A stretch of DNA of 64,000 nucleotides, taken from NCBI GenBank assembly GCA_963573315.1, contig OY752149.1, positions 744,001 through 808,000 on the forward strand, read 5' to 3'. The notes below the pieces were generated by a model. The model was not told the DNA's origin. It saw only the letters and a list, made by a program, of their open reading frames with translations, and searched no databases. The position numbers and the translations under genes are program-made. The stretch's first letter is position 1. Every line of letters begins with the position of its first letter. The DNA is from Entomortierella parvispora. Taxonomy: Eukaryota > Mortierellomycota > Mortierellomycetes > Mortierellales > Mortierellaceae. Shown piece by piece: positions 9,842-21,640 of the stretch.

Positions 9842-12006
9842 ATGACCATCAACTCTCATCGAGGACAGCGCACCTCGACGTCGTCCTTTTCATCAACCGA
9901 CGAGCTTACTTTACATACCTCGCGATCGCTTGACCCCATTATTCACTCAGCTGATATTCTTTCGCCTACGGACCATGAAGGCACTCTAAGGAACTTACCG
10001 GTGGATGGCTCGACTTCAAGTAGTCGAGTCCGCTGGGCCATTCTCTCGGCTGCTTGTCTCGTCATGTTTGGCAACTACTACGCGTTCGACAACCCAGCTT
10101 CATTGAACAAACCACTACAGGACTATATGGAGATGTCGGACGACAACTACGCGTACTTTCTCAATCTGCTTTATACCTCCTATTCGCTGCCCAATATCGT
10201 CTTGCCTTGGTTAGGAGGATACGCCTCGGACAGGTTTGGTCATCGACGATTGTTGCTCTCGCTCTCGGCCATGGTGGCGTTGGGCCACTTTGTGGTGTGT
10301 CTCGGGGTCGAGAGGAAAAGTGTGCCTGCCATGATATTGGGGCGTGTCTTGTTTGGTGCAGGCGAATCTTTGGCCGTGGCGCAATCCGCTCTGACGGTAA
10401 AGTACTTCCGAGGCAAGGAGCTGGCCATGGCCCTTGGGATCAACCTTTGGTAAGAACTTCAAGTGTTAGACAAGGATACAGTTCAAGGCATTGTTTTGAC
10501 TGATGTACTGATGTACGATCTCAAATTGTCTGTGCACAAAAATAGCATTTCACGACTGGGCTCGGTCCTCAACGATATCTTGACCCCTGCAATCTGGGCG
10601 CGGTCGACAGTCCCCATTGCCTTTTGGGGAGGCTTTGTGTCGTGTGTGCTTTCGTTTCTAATGGCCTGCTTCTTGGTAGCACTGGATCGGCGCTATGGGT
10701 CAGATATGACTTCGTCTTATTCTTCAAGTGGCTTTTCGCGTCTTCCTACCAATAATACCGATGCAAGGTTCTCGATGGAAGAGCTAGAATTTTCGGACGA
10801 CGGCGAATCACAAGAGCGCTACGATGCCCCAACACCTGGAAAGGCAAGGATGTCGTTTTCAGGAGAAGTGATTGGGTTGGAGGAGATACATAGGGCATCA
10901 CCGAGGGTTGTCAAAGCAGGGTCGAGGCTCTTCTCGTCCCAGACGCATCAGAGATCCACTCCTGAGACCTTCGTCGTCGACCGTCTTGACTCTGCTCAAA
11001 CTGGAAGTTTCAGTTCCGAGGATGACATCGAGGAGGAAGGTGAAGGGGATTTGGATGACCTTGAAATGGAAGGGGCGGAAGCAAAGTCAACGGCGTTTGC
11101 TCGAGTCGGCGAAAGTGGAGAAGGCGGAAGAAGAATATCATCCTGGAGAGAATGCTTGGGCATGTTTCGGTACTCTCAATCGGCATGGGTCTTGTTTGTG
11201 ATGACTTTTCTGCTGGTCGGTGTTCAGGTCCCCTTCAATTCGATCCATGCCGGTTTCTTGCAACAGCGGTGGTATCATAATGATCCTCAGAAAGGTAAAT
11301 TGATGGCCGTCGATTCACTTATAGACGTGAAGGGGTTTTGCCGGAGGGAATGATTGGTTCAGTACCCGGTAAAAAATGGATGCCTAACTCCTCTCCACAT
11401 TTCACTCGGATGTCTCAATCCTTTTTTCATTAGCGGCCCAAATTATGACCGTTCCAGACTTGCTATCGGCGATCCTGGTGCTCCCTGTCGGTTACTTTGT
11501 GGATCACTATGGACAAAAATCATGGCTGTTCATGCTTTGTGGTCTGGTAATTGGAGTGTCTCACTCAGTTCTTGGACTGACCTCAATTTCGACACCGGTT
11601 CCTGCACTGTTGGCGCTTGGTGTTGCGTCAGCTATTGGAGCCCTCTTCACGAGCGCTATTCCCGCCCTGGTGAAGAGTCATCAGATTGCAACCGCATAGT
11701 ACGTGGCGTGCCTGTTCAATGGATAATGATGTCGCCACGTGGGGCTTTGATTGTATCTAACCATTTATTTGTTTCTATTATGTATATAGTGGCATTTCGT
11801 CTTCAGCCATGAACCTGGCGTTCACATTATTCCCGCTGATTGTGGCCAAACTGATGACGGTCGACCCAAGTGTTTATTCCTATGTGGAAGTGTTTTTCGC
11901 CCTTTGCGGGTTCTTTGGCTTTCTTTTGGCGGCTCGCCTGCGGAGCTTGGATACACATGGCGACTTGGACCGAAGGGAGATTGACAGCAAGTTGGTTGGC
12001 TCTTAA
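9842..12006 (+). CDS. MFSD1: MFSD1-like major facilitator transporter
   Basis: Exons: 9842-10449, 10546-11294, 11434-11698 and 11790-12006 (612 residues, all junctions in phase). The first transmembrane region carries the MFSD1 signature FGNYYAFDNPASLN. It is followed by YASDRFGHRRLLL and GRVLFGAGESLAVAQSALTV, matching the GESLAVAQ segment of animal MFSD1. Between TM6 and TM7 there is a long, serine-rich and acidic cytoplasmic loop of about 160 residues (EEEGEGDLDDLEMEG), larger than in animals and a likely regulatory site. Animal MFSD1 is a lysosomal dipeptide exporter, so a vacuolar role is inferred. An in-frame ATG at 9608 exists, but it lies 33 bp from the RPS3 start and would add a poorly conserved leader, so I start at 9842. 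Confidence 0.82.
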
Positions 12007-12645
12007 AACCCATTGATAACGGCAATCAACAATCTCTCAATCGTTGTCCGGCCCGTTTACCTTTGATATACCCACATCGCATTCCCACACATCTGTTCAT
12101 ATCTGTTCATCCACCTGTACAATAAAATTAGAAATTGAACAATGATGAGTAGCTTTCGCGATCCTAAGGCATTGCGGTCAGGGGCATGCACAGGTATCAT
12201 AGATCGGTACCGAAACAACAATGTTCCTATTAACTCTATTCGGCCAACATACCATAGCCTTTCTGCTGGCTGTCGAGTTTGAACATTGACAGTTTTTTTT
12301 GTAGGCTCCGATTCATTCTTCTGAAGAGAACGGTCCAAAGAAGGTGTAAAAGACGAGAAAGATACTTTGGCGTGAGTACAGGATGTTCCCATAAAGCGAC
12401 AAAAAAGTCCAGAGCGGGAGACAAAGAGAACGACAAAGTGAACAAGATTCTAGAAAGTATGTATATCTGCACTATGGCGTCCTTTCTTGAGCACGTTTTA
12501 TCTTTGTTGCGCCGCCCCACTGCACAGCGGCCGCTGTCGTTTCTCCGCAAAAGTTCTGTGTATTGTTGTGCAGGTAAAGAGAGAGGTACATACTCAATTC
12601 ATTTTACATGTTCAAAAGGAGACCGTCCTTGAAGGCTGAAGCATG

Positions 12646-12669
12646 CAGCAGCAGCAGCAGCAGCAGCAG
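12646..12669 (+). repeat. (CAG)8 trinucleotide repeat
   Basis: Eight uninterrupted CAG units lie in non-coding DNA about 640 bp after the MFSD1 stop. Confidence 0.9.
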
Positions 12670-14799
12670 GTTTGCAGATTTTGCGAGAATCGAGTGCTGA
12701 CTTTGACTGGCTGACTTTTACTCCAAAGAAAACAGATCGCCCTCTGAACCATAAACCAAAAAAGAGGGTGGAGGGCGGGGAACGAAAACAGAGGAGGGGA
12801 AAGGGGACAGAGGAGTCTGAAAAGAGGACACTGACCCGCTGCCGGTCATCACAGTTCTTGGATCTTTGAAACTCCATGGTCTCCCGACCCTTTGTTTGTT
12901 AATAAAACCACAGCCGGTGTCGGAGCACGGATGTTTTGCTCGTCTCCATGGGAAATTGAACAGCCATCTGCCCAGTCTCACTCGCTCATTGTGCTTTCCG
13001 TGGCCCGGCCATGGTCGCTGATTTGTCGAGAGGGGTCGATGAGGGGTGCGAAAGTGACGCACCAGGGGCAGGAGGGGCTAAGACATTGCGAATGTTCTCT
13101 GTTTCCATCATGTCTCTCCATTCTCGTTGGTCAAAAACGCGCTTTTGGGACAGGCAGGGGCCCTGACTTTTTTTATTTTATATTATTTTTCTTTCTCAAC
13201 TCCTCCTGGTCCCTTCTTTGACCCTTTCTGTCGTCACCGTCATCACCCTTCTTCGTAGAAGGCAGGATGAAAAATTCTCGATTTGTCCAGTGTATGTACC
13301 TCTCAAATGTATAAAAGTTTTTCTTTTTTGTCAGTGTTCTCCCGATATGACGAGTAAGAGGCCCGATGACGTTTGGGATGACGATAAAAGATCTTTGACT
13401 CTATCTCCAAAACATGGAAGGTCGATCGCAACCATGACTTTAATTAATGACGATGGTGATGCACTATGACGGCCTGCACTCTTATTATTGCGAGACAGTC
13501 GCCAGATCGACAAGATCCAGTGTCTGGTGTCAGTCAGTCTGCTTGCAGAAAGTACAACCTGTACCGAGGATTGTCCCGGTCTCGTTTCAAAAAATCACCA
13601 CAACTTTCATCACGAACTCCCTCGCCCTTCTCATCAGAATACTGGACACCTTTCCTGTCCCTGGCTGGGCTGGTGTTGTAGTGCCGATTTGTCCGCACCT
13701 ATGACTGTCCAGGTCCGTGCAATTTGAGTTGAACTCCTCCTCTGCAGTAGTCTACTTTCCGGCCCAGTGTCGGAACTCCACTTTTTTCCTTTCTTATCTC
13801 TGAACGGCCGTCTGCAGTACACAGATAGAATAGTCAGTCATCAATTGAGTTTTATTCTCTCTCTCATCTCTATGTCATTGCAATTGAGTTGAGCACGTCC
13901 CCTCATTCCACGTTTTCTTTATTTCATTTTTTTTTTGCTTGCGTCTTTGTTTGTTCCTCCCATGTTGTTTGTGTGCTCTCACTGCTCTCAATGATGAGCG
14001 AGGGCGAGGGATGATGTTGTGGGCCAGTTTGGCCTTTTGGCCTTTTTTTTCAATTTCCTTTTTGTTCGTGTTACCATCAAAGAGGCGAAAGGCCAAAGAC
14101 CCCAAGCACCCTCTCTCCCACTCTTCCCCACCCCCCCCCTGTTTTTCGCTGTCCTGCCCGCGGAGAACCCACAAAGGACAGTTTGCCGTTTTTTGAAAGC
14201 CCCGATGGTCAGTCCTGCATCCACTTCTCCCTCTCTTGACCCGGGTCCTCTTCATCTCTAAGGACGGGGTCGCGTGTAACCTTGGGTGATTCGCGAACGA
14301 TTGGGATGGCTGTGATGGGGAGGGGATGAGGATCCATTGGGCAATTGAGGTGGAGGTAGAGGTGCTACAACGAGATGTACAGTGATTTCGGTAGTGATTT
14401 CAAGGCAAAAAACGAGGGCTATGAAGGAGTACCACGAGCAGGCAGACTACAAGAGTCAGAAGGAGAGGTGGGGGTAAGGTCAGGAGCGAGAAAGATGTAG
14501 GAGGTAGAGAGTGATAGAGGATAGGAAAAGAAAGACAGAACAAGAGCGGAAAGAAGAAGGGTGGACGAGAGGTGGAGGCAACCTCTTTTTATATGTTCTC
14601 AACCATGGAAGATGGCACAGCCGATGGGATGGACGATGGCCAGTTGGGGTGTCCATGACGACACGATCGGAAAGAAATGAAAGCCAAATCGAAACAACCA
14701 TGATCGAGGAACAAAACAAGTGAGGATAGAGATTCCGAAGGGACTGGAAGTATTGGGACTGAAATGAGGGTGATGATGATGTCCCGCTCCCTCCGGAAA

Positions 14800-14830
<31 letters not shown>

Positions 14831-15283
14831 ACTGAAAAGAAAACAATGCGATCATTGAATTGACACCTCATCCCTAGCCCAACACATGGGTACGGATCGT
14901 CCACCTCCCTCCCCCTTTTCTCCCTTCCCTCCATTTCAGACCCAAGCAAGGGTACATTGAATACTGATCTTTGTCCACAATTGATAGGGAATGAATCGAG
15001 GTGGGATACATAGTACAAAGCGGTCAGACCATGTTTTAGAGGCTGCGGTCGTGTGTGGCTCAGCAATGAGCTTAAAACAGCGCCTCGCGTGGTGTGCCTG
15101 TTCCTGTGCCTGTGCCTGTGCCTGCGAATGATGGCTGTTTCCAAAGCTCAGTTCTCTCTCGCTTGCTCTCTTTTTCTCTCTCTCTTGCTGCATGCTGACG
15201 GTGACCAGGTCCAACTCCTGGTCCAGGTTTGGACCAGATCAAGGACCAGATCAAGGGTCCATGATCGGCACTCGTCCTGGGAA

Positions 15284-16543
15284 CCGTTAGAGGTTAGTAC
15301 AAGAACCTGCCCTTGCTCAACAACAGACGTGATTCTTTGCAGACTCTAAGATGCCGTCGTGGACGAGGTGAGCGCGCTGGTGAACGTCTCATATGATCTT
15401 TTTCTCATGCAAGTAGCTGTCAAAGGGGATGTCCCTGTCCATCCCCGTGAACTCTAACGAGGATCAGCAAAACTAGTTGTTTTCATCCCAACATATTTAC
15501 ACACACACACGCTCTCTTTCTTTCTCTGTTCTTCTCCACCTCCTTCATTCTTCTAGTTCACTGTCTCTCTCCACTCAACCCCCCCGCTCCCTCCTCAATC
15601 TTATTCATGGAGGGGAACAGGAGATGTGAGATGTCCGTTAGAGCTTTTATTATGGTCCTGCGAATGGAGGGAATAAGGAGGGCCCAGCTTCCGTTAGAGG
15701 AGGATCTTTTAAGCGTCATCTTGCATTTGCAAGGAGCGTTCTTTCAGGTTTTGTAGAGTGCAAGGAGGGTGATCAGGGAAACCTTTCGATCCCTGGAGAA
15801 AGAAAGAGAGAAGAGCAGACAATCTCGCTTTCTAGGCAGGAGACAGACAAAGAGAAAGGTCTAGACTTTTTTTGTTGTGAAGTTCTATTTATGAAACGAT
15901 AGAAGGGTCCTCCGTTAGATACTCCTTCGCTTCATGGAAGGAGAAGAGTCGCTATGGAAACCTCCTGGACTGCAGCAAACAAAACAAAAAGTGACGATGA
16001 GGCGCACTGCTCTGTCTCGTTCCAATAAAGCTTTGACTGGAGTGAGGAAGAAGGAGAGGGGTGAGAAGTGAACGGAGAAGGATGGTGTACGGAGAGAGAT
16101 CTGCCTCGCACACCAATGACATCAAATGGTCGTATGAGCAGCTCAAGGTGGAGAGAAGGACTCTTGCAGGAGAAGAAGAGGGACCGACTGAGAGCAGATG
16201 GACAGACACTGATTCCCCTGGGAATAAGTACAACGGAGCAAGATCGCTATTATCCTGTCAACATCATCCGTCTACCTAACGAACAAAGGCAAAAAAGAAA
16301 AGCTGTTGACTCACGTCGAGCCTCAATTGATCATGTCGTGCGCCGTCATTGAGACGCGTTCACGCGAAGGTTAAAAGGTAAAATAAAATTCTTTGGTCCT
16401 CTCCGTGTGGCGGTGCTGCCAACCAGCTGGCACCCCACACCAAAAGGTGGGCTGCTGAGATTATAATTGAAGGGCCGTTGAAGGTAAGGCTGGCGTACCG
16501 ACTGTAGTGACAAGAATGGTGGGGACTAGGTGATCTCTAACGG
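15284..16543. promoter_or_regulatory. Cluster of six CGTTAGA/TCTAACG motifs (Myb-like core)
   Basis: The 8-mer CGTTAGAG or a near form occurs at 15284-15293 (+), 15452-15459 (-), 15635-15643 (+), 15691-15700 (+), 15912-15919 (+) and 16535-16543 (-). Five of the six extend to CCGTTAGA, which contains the Myb recognition core TAACGG on the opposite strand; the copy at 15452 has TCGTTAGAG. I noticed no comparable copies elsewhere in the window. The nearest gene downstream is the bZIP gene, more than 4 kb away. Function is inferred only from motif density. Confidence 0.4.
16405..16440. repeat. Imperfect inverted repeat (hairpin)
   Basis: GTGTGG at 16405-16410 pairs with CCACAC at 16435-16440. 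The stem continues through GGTGC/GCACC with one bulged base, giving an ~11-bp GC-rich stem. It lies just inside the TAACG-motif cluster. Confidence 0.5.
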
Positions 16544-18557
16544 TCGTGCCCAGACCGTCTCCATCTGTTTTTTTTTTTTTTTTTTATTGCCCTGAAGTCC
16601 ATTGCTCCAAAAACAAACAAAAATCTTTTTCTTTGTTTACCTGCATGCAGGAGGACGCAAGCATGCATGAAAACATTCCCGAGAGCAGCGTGGCCGAACT
16701 GCCTGATGGCCCTATTTTTAGTTTGGCCCTTTTTTGTGCTTCCCGTTGGTTGTGCAGAGTGGGAGGGACCGTGTCCTTCGTAGCACTAGACCTAATTTGG
16801 AAAAGAAAAATGAATGTTTGTTGCCATCGAGGTGGGTTGTGCGTCTGTGTGTGCAGTGTGGGAGAGCACCTAATGTCAAAGAGCATTTCAAGAACACTCC
16901 GAACAACTGAGCATTCCTGGAAACGAGGAGGGCGAAGAGTCGAGGGCAAACAGCAGGGCACTGCACAGTGACACGGATCGCCGCGGCCCTTTTTTTTTCC
17001 AATTGACGCACCCTCTTTTTTCCTGCCATTGATCATTCTTGAGCGCCACTTGAAAAATCGTGCAATTTGACTCGACACTGCTCCATTCTCTCTGGAGAAT
17101 GTTTTCTACGAGGAGAAATCCACCAACAAAATTGTCTTCCTTTTCAAGACTGAACTCCAAAGAACCAGACCCGGGAGCATTGACTCAGGAAGCCAATGAC
17201 CTTCCTTCTCCTTCTCCCCCACACTCATATCCTCATACCCTCCTCATCTCAGTTGTTTCAGAGAGGTAATCCTTGGCACCGTCATTAGATCACGGGGATA
17301 GTGCTCCCTCGTTTGCAACAGATTGTCATTTGACACTATGAGTCATGGCAACGACACAGTCGCAAGTGTCGCGGCCAAGACAATACGTTGCAGTTGATCA
17401 GCTGGGGTGAGATCACGGTCGTAGAGGTGCAGATGTTCCCTTTTGGAGTGATCGGGCCAACAATCTTGGACGTCCTCTCCAAAAAAAAACACAGTTTTTG
17501 CATGTGCTTGGGCTGCTGTGCTGCTGTTCAGAAACATTGAAGCTAGATTCCATGGCCGCAGCCTCGTGCCAATGACTTTTATTACCAGCCACAGCAGTAA
17601 AAACAGTGGTCTGTGGGGTTGGCTGGACGGGAAGAAACAACAGGAGCATACAGTAGAGGAAGAACGGCAAGTCCAGATCCGAAAGTCCAAAAGTCGAAAA
17701 GGGTCGGACTTTTTTTTTTTGTTTGTTTTTTTTCTTTCCAGCAGCGCCTTGGCGCGAAACAAGATCAACGGGAATTGACATTGGAAATTCAAACTTGCCC
17801 TAGTCTAGCTGGGACGAAGAGAGAAAGGGTCCGAACGCTCGTCTTTGAAGCCACAAACGAAACGGCATGCAGCTTTGTTTGTTTGCATTCACTTTTTTGA
17901 CCTTGCCGCGAGGTCGGCCAGTCGGCGTTTAGATTTTTTTTCTTCTGTTGCGACGCTGCGGCCTTTCCCAAAGCAGCAATGATGCTTCGAAATCAAAAAA
18001 CAATGCATGGTCGTACAGAGGAACAGTTCACCGACCACCCACCCTGCTTTTGTGCACTCCCCAGTAGTGAACTCAAAAAAAGCTCACTTTTTTCGTTTTG
18101 AGCGGGCGATCCCCTTCCCCCTTTCTGTTCAAGAGTCGGCAGAAAGAAACCACTGCAGAGGGAGCATCCTCCCTCCTTCCTTCCTTATCTTTTCTCCTTT
18201 CCTCGTCGTCCACGCAATCGAACCAATTGAGTTTCAAGGATTCTTCCGCGGGCCCTTTTTGTCCCCTTCACTCGTGTGGCCAATTTCGCGGAAAACTCAT
18301 TTACCTTGGGACAAATTTGTGGTCGGATATTATTCTTTTTTCATGCAAACATGCTTGATCAACCTCGCTTTGCCTTGCTTCGCGGTTTGGAGTGACCCAC
18401 GAACTAGGGGAGACTACTTCTCGTTGCCTTGTTACAAGTTCACGGGTATCCACGCTATGCATGACACTTACGGCATCAGCTGCTGGCGCTACCCACGCTA
18501 GGGTTCTTTACCTGCCCCATCCTTGGCCTGGTGACCGATCACAAGGGGGTACAGACA

Positions 18558-18671
18558 AAGAAAGAGGAGAGAAAGAGAGAGAAAGAGAGAGAAAGAGAGA
18601 GAAAGAGAGAGAAAGAGAGAGAGATAGAGAAAGAGAGAAAGAGAGAGAGATAGAGAAAGAGAGAAAGAGAG
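18558..18671 (+). repeat. GA/AAAG-rich microsatellite
   Basis: Interrupted repeat of AAAGAGAG-type units over ~114 bp. Long charged or serine-leucine ORFs across it on either strand are artefacts of composition. Confidence 0.9.
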
Positions 18672-20957
18672 ATATGCAGAGGAAACAAGGCACGCGTCTC
18701 CGTCTACTTTCGATCTCCTCTTTTGCATTTCGCCAACATCTTCGATTCTGGTGACCCCTGCTTCCTGACCTCGCCTTAGTAGTAACTTAGACCGTTGGGA
18801 GGTGAAGGGGTGGGGAGGTAGGGGGTGGAAGACTACTGCCTTTAATGTATAATACAGTAATAGATCAGATCCAACCTGGAGACACATTGGTCGCTACTAC
18901 TATTCTCTCCAAATGTCTGGGTTTTTGCCATCATTATTTCATTTCATCTCCTCCTAGGTAGTAATAAAACAATGAGGGAGGGAGGAGGGCGCACAATCGA
19001 TGTGAAAGTGAATAGGAGTGAGGATACCAATAACAAAGTGGCCTTCAATGAGATAGCCAGGGGAAGGCGCAATTGCTGCTGTAGAGAACGGGCGAACGCC
19101 CACAACGTGGTAAAGGACAGAAAACATCGATACTGGGGCGTGATCTCTCGATCAGTAATTGAATCAATTTGAGGGAACCTTGTCCCTGATCATGCAAAAA
19201 AAAAAAAAAAAGAGAAAGACAGAGAAGATTGATGCAGCTAAAACAACAACACAGTGCAGTCCTGCAAGGACAAGGAGAGATTGGAGATTGTTGAAGGGGA
19301 AATGAAAAAAGAAAGGGGACGGCAAAGAGAAGAAGAACCTCAATGGGAACAAAGGCAGAGAAATGAACGCCCTCAACGTCGGGCGTGCATGCCTAGGACC
19401 ATGCAAGGGAGGGAGGAGAGAAACGGAGAAAGGGAGGGGACGGCGGGGACGACGGGGACGGCAGGCCAGCAGGCGACCACGCGGCAGATCGAGAGAGATG
19501 AAGACAAAGAGATGAAGATATTCGAGGGTGAGCCAAATTTAAAAAAAAAAATGAGGAATGGTTGGTCAGATCAGGTTTTTACCTCTGTTTTACGACTGTT
19601 GTTGTCATTCCCCTGACCCTGAACTGAGCCGTGGCTCCTGAACGGAAGAGACAGCCAGAGCTGATTCCTGATCTGTCCAATTCGACGCGTGTTTTCCCTG
19701 TACACGTAGAGTGTCTCCTTTATTCTGATGATCTGTGCCTGGAGTTTCCCTGCCACTAGATTTTGTTCCGTCCGTAATTGCATGACACCGACCATGCAAT
19801 CTCGGAGAAGTGAAAAACAACAACGCAAATTGCCATGCATTTTCCAGCGAACTTACTGTTGGTCGAACACGGCACGAGATGCAGCTGGAAGAAATCAAAA
19901 CCACAAGGTCCCAAGGCCGAGTCTGTTCTCCAAATTTCATCCATGATTTGCCAACGATGGCGAAGAAACAACCTACCTTCCCATCGTCGACATTGCATGA
20001 ACGGAACCTTTGACATTACCTTTGCACCCTTACCTTGGTCCCCTCAAATTTCACGCGCGTGATTCTGCGACGCGAGATCGCCAGTACTCCCGCAACAATA
20101 CAACACCGGATGCCCTGTTTTTTATTTTCGTGAGAGCAGCAAATCAGTGCTTCCGTACATGTACCCCTTTGAACAAGCCCTAGTAGACCTATTGTCCATG
20201 TTGTTCCCATGAACAGGCGAAACGGTCAAACACACCTATAAATGTTGGTGGTAGGGACAGGCTGGAGGGCCACTGCTAGGCCTCCTCTCTTTTCCTTGGT
20301 CTCCTGTACAATATGTGACAGATTTTGATCCTGACCATTTCGATAGCACAAGAAAAGGTAGAGCTACTACAGGGGTCTTCTTTGGCCACGGGTTCGAACG
20401 AAGAATGTTTGTTACTGCCTTTTAGTTTTGTTTCCTGTCCAGTGGACTATGTTGAGGACTGCAGACCCTGAGATGGCCGTGCTTGCAGAAAGCGTAAAAT
20501 TCAAAAAAAAAAAAACTGTAATGGGATCAGAGTGGGAAAAAAAACAAGTTGGCCAAAGATCCAAGTCGGGCGTGAACTTTTCTTTGTCATTGAAGATAGG
20601 ACATTGTAAAGGGTGAACTGGGTGACTAATGGACCATCAGAGAAGGCCAGCAGACAATCGCCATCATGTCATTGACATTCAATAAAATAGAAAATGAACG
20701 CGGAGTGAGAGTGTGCGTGCACAACAACAACAAGAAAATTTTTTCTGCCGTTGTCCATGGTCGTTGCTCTCACTTTGTTTGTTTTTCTTGCAATGGCGAA
20801 GAAAGTTTTTAGAATAAGGAGGAAATCAATTCAAAAAAACAGTTGAAAGAAGGAGTCGGAGTGGAGAGTGACGATGTCATGTCCCTTGAGTATTCAATTC
20901 TATTAATATGTTACTTTTTCAATTCAATTCAGACTATTCAATCAGCCTTTCAATTGT

Positions 20958-21009
20958 CCAATGCAACACACAGCAACACAGACGCACGATGATCAAAAAC
21001 ATATAAAAG
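20958..21009 (+). promoter_or_regulatory. CCAAT box and TATA box of the bZIP gene
   Basis: CCAAT at 20958-20962 is followed 40 bp later by TATAAAAG at 21002-21009. A T/C-rich initiator region then leads into a CT-rich leader (21043-21170). Upstream, CAATT recurs several times between 20894 and 20955. This is the clearest core promoter in the window. Confidence 0.7.
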
Positions 21010-21209
21010 TTCCCGATGCCCCATCTGCCGTTGCTATCGTTTTTTTTTTCTCTTCATCATTAAACACAACACTTTCTTCGTACTCTACTTTCTCTACTTC
21101 TTCGCTCACCCTGCAAGCAAGCTAGCCCTCAACCTTCAGTATCTTTGCGGTTCTTTCTCTTTCTCTTTGCCGTCTATACCCACGCCGAACCACCGACGCA
21201 CCCCAAGAG

Positions 21210-21517
21210 GTAAAGCTCATTCTTCCCATGGGCATTGCTCATTCAGGAACGGGACAAGCGCCACTTCCTGTGCTTAATTGATGTGACCATTAGCAGTCTC
21301 ACATTGACAAAAAAAAAAAAAGGAGCGACACACTTGATGTTCCTTCTGCTTTACTGCTCGGTGCTTTTCTATTCCTTTGTTCTCTTGCAACACCATCCAC
21401 CCACCACCCATCCATCCCATGGTTGCAATTGTGTTTCGGACGACCAAAGGCCGGGCGAGCTTTTTTACTCACCCTTCGACACCCTTCCGCTTCTCTCTTC
21501 CTTTCCATTTCTTATAG
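21210..21517 (+). other. Probable 5'UTR intron of the bZIP gene
   Basis: A donor AGAG/GTAAAG at 21210 and an acceptor CTTATAG ending at 21517 would remove 308 nt of leader, including a short upstream ORF starting at the ATG near 21230. After removal, the first ATG of the message is the one used for the bZIP protein at 21641. Confidence 0.45.
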
Positions 21518-21640
21518 ATCTTGCAGCCTACTCCTTTCAACCACCACAACCACTCCGCGATATACCCCTCCTCGACCACATTCAACAGTACTCCTTCAGC
21601 TTTCTCCACCTTTCGAACCCTGGAGCCCCTTCAAAAAGCC

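Larger units (their letters stand above)
12007..20957. other. Gene-poor 9-kb region
   Basis: No supported protein gene or structural RNA was found between MFSD1 and the bZIP promoter. Contents: (CAG)8 at 12646-12669; a TATAAAAG at 13310-13317 followed by a 40-codon ORF at 13347-13469 (MTSKRPDDVWDDDKRSL) of unknown status; poly-A at 14797-14822; the TAACG motif cluster at 15284-16543; a hairpin at 16405-16440; a T-run at 16568-16585; and a GA-rich microsatellite at 18558-18671. A perfect ATGAGTCAT (AP-1/Gcn4 palindrome) sits at 17338-17346. Many ORFs here are low-complexity shadows of simple repeats. The size suggests a long regulatory region or degraded mobile DNA. Confidence 0.5.

Noticed and set aside
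17338..17346. ATGAGTCAT, a perfect Gcn4/AP-1 palindrome
   Set aside because: A single site with no gene close by. Nearby TGACTCA copies at 16308 and 17183 are too few to call a regulatory cluster.
18498..18887. Long Ser/Leu-rich and Arg/Glu-rich reading frames over a GA microsatellite
   Set aside because: They are translations of a simple repeat with no start context or other composition.
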